Shown here: one piece after another, positions 32,889 to 43,027 of the stretch
How positions within the stretch are numbered: the stretch's first letter is position 1
Layout of the letters: each line of letters opens with the position of its first letter
Assembly (NCBI RefSeq): GCF_010731735.1
Contig: NZ_AP022588.1
Location: forward strand, 5,084,001-5,148,000
Direction: 5' to 3'
Source: Mycolicibacterium sediminis
Lineage (GTDB): Bacteria > Actinomycetota > Actinomycetes > Mycobacteriales > Mycobacteriaceae
DNA length: 64,000 bases
The notes under the pieces: generated by a model
What the model was told of the DNA's origin: nothing
The model's input: only the letters and a program-made list of their open reading frames with translations
The model's database searches: none
Position numbers and translations under genes: made by a program

Positions 32889-33761
32889 ATGCACAGCAAG
32901 CTGTACGTCCCGGCCGGCAGTGCGGCCGCGCCCTTCACCGTCGACGTCACCCCGGAGACGGCCGGCTGGACCGAATCATCGCTTCACGTGGTCGAATTGG
33001 GCGACGGCCGATCCGTCGAACTCGGCACGGGCGACACCGAGGTGATGATCCTCCCCCTCGCCGGTGGCGGATCCGTCTCGTGTGGCGGCGAGACCTTCGA
33101 GTTGGCGCCGCGCGCATCGGTGTTCGACGGTCCGAGCGACATGGTCTACCTAGGCATCTCGCAGACATACGTACTGTCCGGCTCGGGGCGATTCGCGATC
33201 TGCGGGGCCAAGGCGAAGAACGCCTTCCCCAACCGCCGCGTGGCGGCCGCCGACGTGTCGGTCGAGCTGCGCGGCGCGGGCAACTGCAGCCGTCAGGTGC
33301 ACAACTTCGGCACGGCAGGCGTCTTCGAGGCCGACTCGCTGATCGCGTGCGAGGTGATCACGCCCGGCGGCAACTGGTCGAGCTACCCCGCGCACAAGCA
33401 CGACGAGAACACCCCGACACAATCGGAACTCGAGGAGATCTACTACTTCGAGATCGCAGGTGGACCGGACGGTTCCAGGGGCTTTGGCTACCACCGCGTG
33501 TACGGCACACCCGACCGTCCGATCGAGGTGCTCGAGGAGGTCCGCACCGGCGACGTCGTCCTGGTGCCGCACGGTTATCACGGCCCGTCGGTCGCCGCCC
33601 CCGGTTACCACATGTACTACCTGAACGTGATGGCCGGACCGGGCGCCGAACGCGCCTGGAAGATCGTCGACGACCCCGAACACGCATGGCTCCGCGGCAC
33701 CTGGGACGACCAGGCCGTGGATCCTCGACTGCCCCTGCACGCCCCCAGAACAGGAGCCTGA
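32889..33761 (+). CDS. iolB: 5-deoxy-glucuronate isomerase IolB
   Basis: A 290-residue bicupin protein, full length for IolB. It shows the start MHSKLYVPAGSAA, the first cupin with VEFEL-like strand MILPLAGGGSVSCGGETFEL, then the second cupin metal site GGNWSSYPAHKHDENTPTQ with two His and a Glu (ELEEIYYFEI), and VPHGYHGPSVAAPGYHMYYLNVMAGP. IolB converts 5-deoxy-glucuronate to 2-deoxy-5-keto-gluconate, the substrate of IolC. It starts 2 bp after the preceding gene stop and 3 bp separate it from iolD. Confidence 0.95.
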   Translation: MHSKLYVPAGSAAAPFTVDVTPETAGWTESSLHVVELGDGRSVELGTGDTEVMILPLAGGGSVSCGGETFELAPRASVFDGPSDMVYLGISQTYVLSGSGRFAICGAKAKNAFPNRRVAAADVSVELRGAGNCSRQVHNFGTAGVFEADSLIACEVITPGGNWSSYPAHKHDENTPTQSELEEIYYFEIAGGPDGSRGFGYHRVYGTPDRPIEVLEEVRTGDVVLVPHGYHGPSVAAPGYHMYYLNVMAGPGAERAWKIVDDPEHAWLRGTWDDQAVDPRLPLHAPRTGA

Positions 33762-33764
33762 TCC

Positions 33765-35714
33765 ATGGTTTCCACCGCACCCAAGCGGGCCGAGAAGATC
33801 GCCGACGGCGAGTCGACCGTCCGACTCACCGTGGCGCAGGCCACCGTTCGGTTCCTCGGCAACCAGTACGTCGAGCACGACGGCGTGCGCACCAAGTTCT
33901 TCGCCGGCGCGTTCGGCATCTTCGGCCACGGCAACGTCGCGGGCATCGGCCAGGCGCTCCTGCAGGACGAGATCACGGCGGCCGAGAACGGCACCGAGCC
34001 GCACCTGCGCTACGTCCTCGGCCGCAACGAGCAGGCCATGGTGCACAGCGCCGTCGCCTACGCGCGGCAGAAGGACCGGCTGCAGACCTGGGCCGTCACC
34101 GCCAGCGTCGGACCCGGTGCCACCAACATGCTCACCGGCGCGGCCCTGGCCACGATCAACCGGCTGCCGGTCCTGCTGCTGCCGGCCGACACGTTCGCCA
34201 CCCGCGCGAGTTCGCCCGTACTGCAGGAACTCGAGCTGCCGTCCTCCGGCGACGTCACCGTCAACGACGCCTTCAAGCCGCTGTCGCGCTACTTCGACCG
34301 GGTGTGGCGGCCCGAGCAGCTACCCGGCGCCCTGCTGGGCGCGATGCGGGTGCTCACCGACCCGGTCGAGACCGGCGCGGCCACCGTCGCCATTCCCCAG
34401 GACGTACAGGCCGAGGCCCACGACTGGCCGGAATCGCTGTTCGCTCCGCGCACCTGGCACGTCGCACGCCCGCTGCCGGAACGCTCGGTGATCGCCCGGG
34501 CGGCCGAGGTCATCCGGTCGGCCCGCAAGCCGCTCATCGTCGCCGGCGGTGGCGTCATCTACTCCGACGCCACCGAGGCTCTCGCCGCGTTCTGCGAGAA
34601 GACCGGCATCCCCGTCGGTCAGAGCCAGGCGGGCAAGGGATCAATCCCCTACGACCACCCGCAGTCCGTCGGCGCCATCGGTTCCACCGGCACCACCGCT
34701 GCCAACGCGCTGGCCACCGAGGCCGACGTCGTCATCGGGATCGGTACCCGCTACAGCGACTTCACCAGCGCCTCGCGGACGGCCTTCAACGATCCGGACG
34801 TACGCTTCGTCAACGTCAACGTCGCGTCGATCGACTCGGTCAAGCAGGGCGGCGTCAGCGTCGTCTCCGATGCGCGGGAGGCGATCGAGGCATTGGGCGA
34901 GGCGCTCGGCGACTACTCCGTCAGCGACGAGTACCGCACCCGCACGGCCGATCTCGCGACGGAGTGGGAGGACACCGTCTCCGCGGTCTACCGGGTCGAC
35001 GACGGCGCGGCGCTGAACCAGAACCAGGTGATCGGCCTGGCCAACTCGCTGTCCGATCCGCGCGACGTCGTGGTGTGTGCCGCCGGTTCCATGCCCGGCG
35101 ACCTGCACAAGCTGTGGCGCACCCGCGACCGCAAGGGCTACCACGTCGAATACGGCTACTCCTGCATGGGTTACGAGATCGCCGGCGGCATCGGCGCCAA
35201 GATGGCCGAGCCGGACCGCGACGTGTTCGTCATGGTCGGCGACGGCTCGTACCTGATGATGGCGACCGAACTCGTCACCGCCGTGCAGGAGAACGTCAAG
35301 GTCATCGTGGTGCTCGTGCAGAACCACGGCTTCGCGTCCATCGGCGGGCTCTCCGAGGCGCTGGGCTCGCAGCGGTTCGGCACCGCCTACCGATACCGGT
35401 CGGACGACGGTCGGCTCGACGGCGACAAGCTCCCGGTGGACCTGGCCGCGAACGCCGCCAGCCTGGGGGCCGACGTCATCCGCGTCGTCACCGCCGCCGA
35501 GTTCACCGATGCGGTCAAGGTCGCGAAGGCCAGCGACAGCACGACCGTGATCCACGTCGAGACCGACCCGATGATCTTCGCGCCAGACAGCGAGTCATGG
35601 TGGGACGTACCGGTATCCGAGACGTCCACGCTGGAGTCCACCCGAACCGCCTACGAAACCTATGCCGACTGGAAGAAGATCCAGCGGCCCTTCGTCCGTC
35701 CCACCGAATCCTGA
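33765..35714 (+). CDS. iolD: 3D-(3,5/4)-trihydroxycyclohexane-1,2-dione acylhydrolase IolD
   Basis: A 649-residue thiamine-diphosphate enzyme. The cofactor-activating Glu is at residue 89 (GRNEQAMVHSAVAYARQ), followed by ASVGPGATNMLTGAALATIN. The central domain is of the DHS-like type (KPLIVAGGGVIYSDATEAL). The C-terminal TPP/Mg motif is MVGDGSYLMMATELVTAVQE near 490 and ending in VVLVQNHGFASIGG. IolD opens the cyclohexane ring hydrolytically to give 5-deoxy-glucuronate. It starts 3 bp after iolB and is the largest gene of the operon. Confidence 0.95.
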   Translation: MVSTAPKRAEKIADGESTVRLTVAQATVRFLGNQYVEHDGVRTKFFAGAFGIFGHGNVAGIGQALLQDEITAAENGTEPHLRYVLGRNEQAMVHSAVAYARQKDRLQTWAVTASVGPGATNMLTGAALATINRLPVLLLPADTFATRASSPVLQELELPSSGDVTVNDAFKPLSRYFDRVWRPEQLPGALLGAMRVLTDPVETGAATVAIPQDVQAEAHDWPESLFAPRTWHVARPLPERSVIARAAEVIRSARKPLIVAGGGVIYSDATEALAAFCEKTGIPVGQSQAGKGSIPYDHPQSVGAIGSTGTTAANALATEADVVIGIGTRYSDFTSASRTAFNDPDVRFVNVNVASIDSVKQGGVSVVSDAREAIEALGEALGDYSVSDEYRTRTADLATEWEDTVSAVYRVDDGAALNQNQVIGLANSLSDPRDVVVCAAGSMPGDLHKLWRTRDRKGYHVEYGYSCMGYEIAGGIGAKMAEPDRDVFVMVGDGSYLMMATELVTAVQENVKVIVVLVQNHGFASIGGLSEALGSQRFGTAYRYRSDDGRLDGDKLPVDLAANAASLGADVIRVVTAAEFTDAVKVAKASDSTTVIHVETDPMIFAPDSESWWDVPVSETSTLESTRTAYETYADWKKIQRPFVRPTES

Positions 35715-35728
35715 GAGGTACGAGAACC

Positions 35729-36646
35729 ATGAGCAACGGCTCGAGCAAGATCCTGGTGGGGTCAGCCCCCGACTCGTGGGGCGTCTGGTTTCCCGACGAC
35801 CCGAACCAGACCCCCTACACCCGGTTCCTCGACGAGGTCGCCGCGTCCGGCTATCAGTGGATCGAGCTGGGACCGTTCGGCTACCTGCCAACCGATCCCG
35901 ACACGCTGTCCGACGAACTGGCCTCTCGCAACCTGAAGCTCTCGGCGGGAACGGTGTTCGAGCACCTGCACCAGGATGACTCCTGGGACGCGGTGTGGGC
36001 GCAGATCGAGGACGTCGCGAAGTTGACCGCCGCGGTCGGCGGCAAGCACGTCGTCGTCATCCCCGAGATGTGGCGCGATCCCGCCACCGGTGCCGTGCTC
36101 GAGGACCGCACGCTGACCCCCGAGCAGTGGCGCAAGAAGACCCAGGGCATGAACGAACTGGGTAGGGCCATGTTCGAGAAGTACGGCGTCCGTGCGCAGT
36201 ACCACCCGCACGCCGACAGCCACGTCGACACCGAGGAGAACGTCTACCGCTTCCTCGACGGCACGGACGGCGAGTTCGTCAACCTGTGCCTGGACACCGG
36301 CCACATCAGCTACTGCGGCGGTGACAACATCGCGATCATCGAGCGCGCACCCGAGCGCATCGGCTACCTGCACCTCAAGCAGGTCGACCCCGTGGTGCGC
36401 GCCAAGGTCGAGGCCGAGGACCTGCCGTTCGGCGAGGCCGTCAAGCTCGGCGCCATGACCGAACCCCCGCTGGGCATCCCGGACATGCCGCCGCTGCTCG
36501 AGGCCATCGAGAGGCTCGGCATCGACGTCTTCGCCATCGTCGAGCAGGACATGTACCCCTGCGCCGTCGACGCACCCCTGCCCATCGCCCAGCGCACCCG
36601 GAAGTACCTCGGATCCTGCGGCGTCCCGTCCGTCCGCTTCAACTAG
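35729..36646 (+). CDS. iolE: myo-inosose-2 dehydratase IolE
   Basis: A 305-residue TIM-barrel dehydratase from ATG 35729. It has the start KILVGSAPDSWGVWFPDDPN, QWIELGPFGYLP, YHPHADSHVDTEENV, LCLDTGHISYCGGDN, GYLHLKQVDPVVRAKV and FAIVEQDMYP. These are the metal-binding Glu, His and Asp positions of IolE, in order. It dehydrates scyllo-inosose to trihydroxycyclohexane-dione, which IolD opens. It lies 14 bp after iolD; a paralogue is at 14300. Confidence 0.92.
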   Translation: MSNGSSKILVGSAPDSWGVWFPDDPNQTPYTRFLDEVAASGYQWIELGPFGYLPTDPDTLSDELASRNLKLSAGTVFEHLHQDDSWDAVWAQIEDVAKLTAAVGGKHVVVIPEMWRDPATGAVLEDRTLTPEQWRKKTQGMNELGRAMFEKYGVRAQYHPHADSHVDTEENVYRFLDGTDGEFVNLCLDTGHISYCGGDNIAIIERAPERIGYLHLKQVDPVVRAKVEAEDLPFGEAVKLGAMTEPPLGIPDMPPLLEAIERLGIDVFAIVEQDMYPCAVDAPLPIAQRTRKYLGSCGVPSVRFN

Positions 36647-36661
36647 TAAGGACCAGAACAG

Positions 36662-37693
36662 ATGTCTGACCTACGCGTGGCCGTCCTGGGCGTCGGCGTC
36701 ATGGGCGCCGACCACGTCGTTCGGTTGAGTTCGAGGATCTCCGGTGCCCGTGTGACGGTGGTGAACGACTACGTCGCCGACAAGGCCGAGCAACTCGCGG
36801 CGACCATCCCGGGGTGCCGTGCCATCGCCGATCCCCTCGACGCCATCGCCGACCCGGACGTCGACGCCGTCGTGCTCGCCACGCCGGGGCCCACCCACGA
36901 AAAGCAGCTGCTGGCCTGCCTCGAGCACACGAAGCCCGTGATGTGCGAGAAGCCGTTGACCACCGACGTGTCCACCGCCCTCGACGTCGTCAAGCGCGAA
37001 GCCGAACTCTCGACCAGGTTGATCCAAGTCGGCTTCATGCGCCGCTTCGATCACGAGTACGCGGCGCTGAAGGCGCTGCTCGACGGCGACGAACTCGGCC
37101 TCCCGCTGGTGCTGCACTGCGCCCATCGCAACCCGGCCGTACCGCCTTCGTTCGACAGCGCGATGATCGTGCGGGATTCGCTGGTGCACGAGGTGGACGT
37201 CACGCGCTTCCTGTTCGGCGAGGAGATCGCCTCGATTCAGATCATCAAGCCGCAGCCGAATCCGGCTGCGCCCCGGGGGCTGGCCGACCCGCAGATCGCG
37301 ATCATGCGCACCACGTCGGGCAAGCACGTCGACGTGGAGCTGTTCGTCACCACCGGAATCGCCTACGAGGTGCGTACCGAGGTGGTCGCCGAGCGGGGCA
37401 GCGCGATGATCGGCATGGATGTCGGGCTGGTCCGCAAGGGCGCAGGAGGGACGTGGGGCGGACAGATCACCCCCGGGTTCCGTGAGCGCTTCGGCCAGGC
37501 CTACGACACGGAGTTCCAGCGGTGGGTCGACGCGGTGCACCGCGGACGGAACACCGGGGACTTCACCGACGGACCGAGCGCGTGGGACGGCTATGCCGCG
37601 GCTGCCGTGTGCGAGGCCGGCGTGGAGTCGCTGAACAGCGGACAGCCCGTCGACGTTCAGATGGTCGATCGCAGAACGATTCCGGGGGCCTGA
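36662..37693 (+). CDS. iolG: myo-inositol 2-dehydrogenase IolG
   Basis: A 343-residue Gfo/Idh/MocA dehydrogenase. NAD motif VAVLGVGVMGADHV (residues 6-19), catalytic EKP in VMCEKPLTTDVSTALDV near 98, and the Asp/His region MIVRDSLVHEVDVTRFL as in IolG proteins. It oxidises the axial hydroxyl of myo-inositol to scyllo-inosose with NAD, starting the pathway. It lies inside the iol operon after iolE, 15 bp apart, and is followed by iolH without a gap. Confidence 0.9.
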   Translation: MSDLRVAVLGVGVMGADHVVRLSSRISGARVTVVNDYVADKAEQLAATIPGCRAIADPLDAIADPDVDAVVLATPGPTHEKQLLACLEHTKPVMCEKPLTTDVSTALDVVKREAELSTRLIQVGFMRRFDHEYAALKALLDGDELGLPLVLHCAHRNPAVPPSFDSAMIVRDSLVHEVDVTRFLFGEEIASIQIIKPQPNPAAPRGLADPQIAIMRTTSGKHVDVELFVTTGIAYEVRTEVVAERGSAMIGMDVGLVRKGAGGTWGGQITPGFRERFGQAYDTEFQRWVDAVHRGRNTGDFTDGPSAWDGYAAAAVCEAGVESLNSGQPVDVQMVDRRTIPGA

Positions 37694-37694
37694 C

Positions 37695-38570
37695 GTGAAG
37701 ATCGCCCTCGACCCGACGCCGTTCCACCACGACTACGAGCTGCTCGAACTCCCGGCGCTGGTGGCCGAATTGGGCTACGAGTACCTCCAGCTCACCCCGC
37801 ACCGGGACTTCATCCCCTTCTTCAACCACCCCCGCGCGGATGACGACCTGGTGGCCAAGTTCCGCACGGCGTGCGCCGATGCGGGCGTCGGCATCGCGTC
37901 GGTGCTTCCCGTGTTGCGGTGGTCCGGTCCCGACGAGGACGCCCGCGAGGCGGCGGTACGCAACTGGAAGCGGGTCGTGCAGATCACCGTCGACCTCGGC
38001 GTCGACGTGATCAACACCGAGTTCTCCGGCCGCCCCGAGCGCGCCGAGGAGTCCGAGCGAGCGTTCTTCCGGTCGATGGAGGAACTCGTGCCGATCTTCG
38101 AACGCGAGGGCATCGACGTCCGGATCGACCCGCACCCCGACGACTTCGTCGAGGACGGCATGGAGGCGCTGCGGATCATCCGCGGCGTCAACTCGCCGAA
38201 CATCGGGATGGTGTACGTCGCGTGCCACACGTTCCACATGGGTGGCGCGATGGCCGACATCATGCGGGCCGCCGGTGACAAGCTGCGTCTCGTCCACGTC
38301 GCGGACACGATGGACCACCACCGCAGCCACGGGCTCCGTTACATCACGAACCCGCCGGGCAACCCGGTGCGGGTGCACCAGCACCTCAAGATCGGCGACG
38401 GCGACGTCGACTGGGACGAGTTCTTCGGCGGCCTGGGCGAACTCGGCTTCTACGACCGTGACGACACCGTCATGGTGTCCTCGGTGTTCGCCGAGGACGA
38501 GACCGCCCACGACGTCTCGCGCTACCAGCTCAAGACGATGACCGAGTACGTCGCCAAGCATCGGGGGTAG
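37695..38570 (+). CDS. iolH: IolH-like TIM-barrel sugar isomerase/epimerase
   Basis: A 291-residue barrel protein from GTG 37695, one base after the iolG stop. It opens KIALDPTPFHHDYELLELP, with YEYLQLTPHRDFIPFFNHPR, VDVINTEFSGRPERAEESE, VRIDPHPDDFVEDG, YVACHTFHMGG and RLVHVADTMDHHRSHGLRY. This matches IolH of actinobacterial and Bacillus iol operons in size and position. Its reaction in inositol breakdown is not established. It is the last gene of the operon; a 63-bp palindromic repeat begins 10 bp after its stop and may serve as terminator. Confidence 0.85.
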   Translation: MKIALDPTPFHHDYELLELPALVAELGYEYLQLTPHRDFIPFFNHPRADDDLVAKFRTACADAGVGIASVLPVLRWSGPDEDAREAAVRNWKRVVQITVDLGVDVINTEFSGRPERAEESERAFFRSMEELVPIFEREGIDVRIDPHPDDFVEDGMEALRIIRGVNSPNIGMVYVACHTFHMGGAMADIMRAAGDKLRLVHVADTMDHHRSHGLRYITNPPGNPVRVHQHLKIGDGDVDWDEFFGGLGELGFYDRDDTVMVSSVFAEDETAHDVSRYQLKTMTEYVAKHRG

Positions 38571-38580
38571 ATCTCCTTCT

Positions 38581-38643
38581 CCGCGAGCGTGCGTGTCTGC
38601 GGGCGACACGCCGGATGAGAACCTGACTATGCGCACGCTCGCG
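38581..38643 (+). repeat. 63-bp palindromic intergenic repeat, copy A
   Basis: The element has 12-bp inverted ends (CGCGAGCGTGCG and CGCACGCTCGCG) and an inner GTGTC / GACAC hairpin. It lies between the iolH stop and the next gene. Copy B (39533-39595) is the same element in reverse orientation, differing at about four positions near the middle. Confidence 0.85.
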
Positions 38644-38656
38644 ACCTAGGAACCTC

Positions 38657-39505
38657 ATGGCCGAATCCCGACTCGTCGCGACCGCGTGGACGAGTGCCGG
38701 CGACACGTCGCCGATGCACGTCCCGCCGGTCAGCCCCGTGCCGATCGCCGAGCGCATCAAGGCGATCGCCGAAGCGGGGTACGTCGGCATGGGTCTGATT
38801 CAGGACGACCTCCGGGTCATCCGCGACTCGATCGGCTTCTCCCAACTGCGGAGCCTGATCGACGCCGCGGGGCTGACGCACGCCGAGATCGAACTCATCG
38901 AACGCTGGTGGATCCCCCGCGGCGCCGACGGCCACTCGTACGAGGTGCGCGAGTTGCTGTTCGACGCGGCGGACGTCCTGAGACCGGCGTTCATCAAGAT
39001 CGGATCGGAACTCGGCCCGCCGGCCACACGACCCGATGAACTCATCGAGCAGTTGCGGCGACTGGCCGACGAAGCCGCCACCCACGGCACCAGGATCGCG
39101 ATCGAAACCATGCCGTTCTCGCGCATCGCCACGGTGCCGATGGGTGCCGACATCGTCACCGCCGCAGACCATCCCGGCGTAGGCCTGCTGGTCGACGCGT
39201 GGCACGTCTTTCGCGCGGGCACGTCACTCGACGAGCTGAGCGACGCCCTGACGCCGGGGATGGTGTTCGGCGTCGAACTCGACGATGCCGCCGACGAGGT
39301 CGACGGCACCCTATTCGAGGACACGGTGCACAACCGCCTGCTGTGCGGCGAGGGCGAGTTCGATCTGCCAGGTCTGGTGAGTGTGCTGCGCGACAGCGGC
39401 TTCGATGGACCCTGGGGCGTCGAGATCCTGTCCGACGATTTCCGTGCACTGCCCGTCGCAGAGGCGCTTCGGGCCGCGGCCGACACCGCTCGGGCGGTGC
39501 TGTAG
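38657..39505 (+). CDS. TIM-barrel sugar phosphate isomerase/epimerase-family protein
   Basis: A 282-residue AP-endonuclease-2-like barrel protein. Segments are AERIKAIAEAGYVGMGLIQDD, HAEIELIERWWIPRGADGHS, RIAIETMPFSRIATVP (Glu ligand), VGLLVDAWHVFRAGTS (Asp and His ligands), FGVELDDAADE and GPWGVEILSDDF (final Glu). Substrate unknown. It is oriented like the iol operon but is separated from it by repeat copy A, and is closed by copy B on the other side, so it forms a one-gene unit between inverted repeats. AGGAAC before the ATG starts only 4 bp after copy A ends. Confidence 0.8.
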   Translation: MAESRLVATAWTSAGDTSPMHVPPVSPVPIAERIKAIAEAGYVGMGLIQDDLRVIRDSIGFSQLRSLIDAAGLTHAEIELIERWWIPRGADGHSYEVRELLFDAADVLRPAFIKIGSELGPPATRPDELIEQLRRLADEAATHGTRIAIETMPFSRIATVPMGADIVTAADHPGVGLLVDAWHVFRAGTSLDELSDALTPGMVFGVELDDAADEVDGTLFEDTVHNRLLCGEGEFDLPGLVSVLRDSGFDGPWGVEILSDDFRALPVAEALRAAADTARAVL

Positions 39506-39532
39506 CCGGCAGGGTGCACGTCCCGGCCTTCC

Positions 39533-39595
39533 CGCGAGCGTGCGCATAGTCAGGTTCTGACTCGGCGTGTCGCCCGCAGACACGCACGCTCGCGG
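39533..39595 (-). repeat. 63-bp palindromic intergenic repeat, copy B (inverted)
   Basis: This is the reverse complement of copy A with about four changes in the central part. It begins 27 bp after the stop of the TIM-barrel gene and lies before the 3' end of the convergent glutamine synthetase gene. Flanks CCTTCC..GGAAGG are shared with the palindrome at 11989-12064. Confidence 0.85.
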
Positions 39596-39622
39596 AAGGA
39601 GGTGACCTCAGAAGGGGTGGAC

Positions 39623-41803
<2,181 letters not shown>

Positions 41804-41923
41804 TCCTATCCCTCGTCCGTCCGCAACCGTTTTCGCGGACGTGACCGGCCCACAGACTAGAAACGTTGCGTGGCGAACTCGTTACACGCGCGTCACCGGC
41901 GTGATTCGGGGTACACCATCGGC

Positions 41924-43018
41924 ATGCGTCGTCTCCCCCTGCTCGTGGCCGCGGTCCTGTTCGTCGGCGGATGTTCGAGTACGACCGAACCCGAAGAGTC
42001 GTCGTCCGCGTCGTCGTCGACCGCGACGCAGACCACGCCGACCACGACGGGTCTGCTGCCGCCGGGCGTGCCGACCGAGGGCAGCAGGCCGCCGGCGGAC
42101 AACCTGCCCCCCGCCGCCGAACCGCAACGGGCTCCGGCGCTGACGGGCCCGGCGTCCGGCATGCAGGTTCCGGTGGGCGACTCACCGGAGGGCATCGTCG
42201 CCGACGAGCAGACGCGAACCGTCGCGGTCGCCAAGCGCAACCCCGACGAACTCGTCCTGATCAACGCCGACACCGGGGTCGTCACCGGTAGGACACCGCT
42301 GCCGGGCGCGGTCCGCCACCTCCAGCTCGCCAAGCCCGGTGGACCCGTGCTCGTTCCCGTCGAGAGTGCGAACGCCCTCGTCAGGGTCGATCTACCCAGC
42401 GGCCGGGCTGAGCAGCAGATCATCACGGGCACCGTCCCGCACGACGCCTCCGAGGCACCGAACGGCACGGTGTTCGTCGCCAACGAACTCGGCGGGACCA
42501 CGACCGTCCTGCGCGGCGACGACATCGTCAAGGTGTTCACCGACAGCGTGCAACCGGCGGGCATGGCGCCGGTCGGCAATCTGATGGGGATGCTCGACGT
42601 CCGGAAGAACGACCTCACCGTGTACGACGCCGACAAGCTGACCATCGTCGGATCGACGCCCGCGGGTGACGGGCCGACCCACCTCGTCGCCGACAAGCAC
42701 GGCCGCTACATCGCGGCCGACACCCGCGGCGACGCCGTCCGCGTGTTCAGCACCGAACCCCGCGCGCTGTCCGAGATCGCACAGCCCGGCGGCCCCTACG
42801 GCATCACCTACGATCCGGCGCGCGACATCCTCTGGGTGGCGTCGTCGGGCACCAACGAGGTCGTCGGCTACGACATGGCGACGGAGACGCCCCGCGAGGT
42901 CAAGCGCGTCGCCACCGTTCAGAACCCGTACACGGTGGCCGTGGACCCGCTCACCGGGCGACTGTTCATCGCCGGCGTCACCGCCGGCGTGGTGCAGATC
43001 GTCGATCCCGCGGCCTAG
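41924..43018 (+). CDS. beta-propeller (YncE-like) lipoprotein
   Basis: A 364-residue protein from ATG 41924. The signal peptide MRRLPLLVAAVLFVGGC ends in a lipobox, so it is membrane-anchored outside. A Ser/Thr/Pro-rich linker follows (about residues 18-55). The rest consists of repeated blades of the YVTN/YncE propeller type, e.g. VGDSPEGIVADEQTRTVAVAK, GTVPHDASEAPNGTVFVANE, GGPYGITYDPARDILWVASS and YTVAVDPLTGRLFIAG. Such proteins bind surfaces or ligands; no enzyme activity can be inferred. It lies 10 bp ahead of fdhF on the same strand, but a link with formate metabolism is uncertain. Confidence 0.82.
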   Translation: MRRLPLLVAAVLFVGGCSSTTEPEESSSASSSTATQTTPTTTGLLPPGVPTEGSRPPADNLPPAAEPQRAPALTGPASGMQVPVGDSPEGIVADEQTRTVAVAKRNPDELVLINADTGVVTGRTPLPGAVRHLQLAKPGGPVLVPVESANALVRVDLPSGRAEQQIITGTVPHDASEAPNGTVFVANELGGTTTVLRGDDIVKVFTDSVQPAGMAPVGNLMGMLDVRKNDLTVYDADKLTIVGSTPAGDGPTHLVADKHGRYIAADTRGDAVRVFSTEPRALSEIAQPGGPYGITYDPARDILWVASSGTNEVVGYDMATETPREVKRVATVQNPYTVAVDPLTGRLFIAGVTAGVVQIVDPAA

Positions 43019-43027
43019 ATTGGTTCC

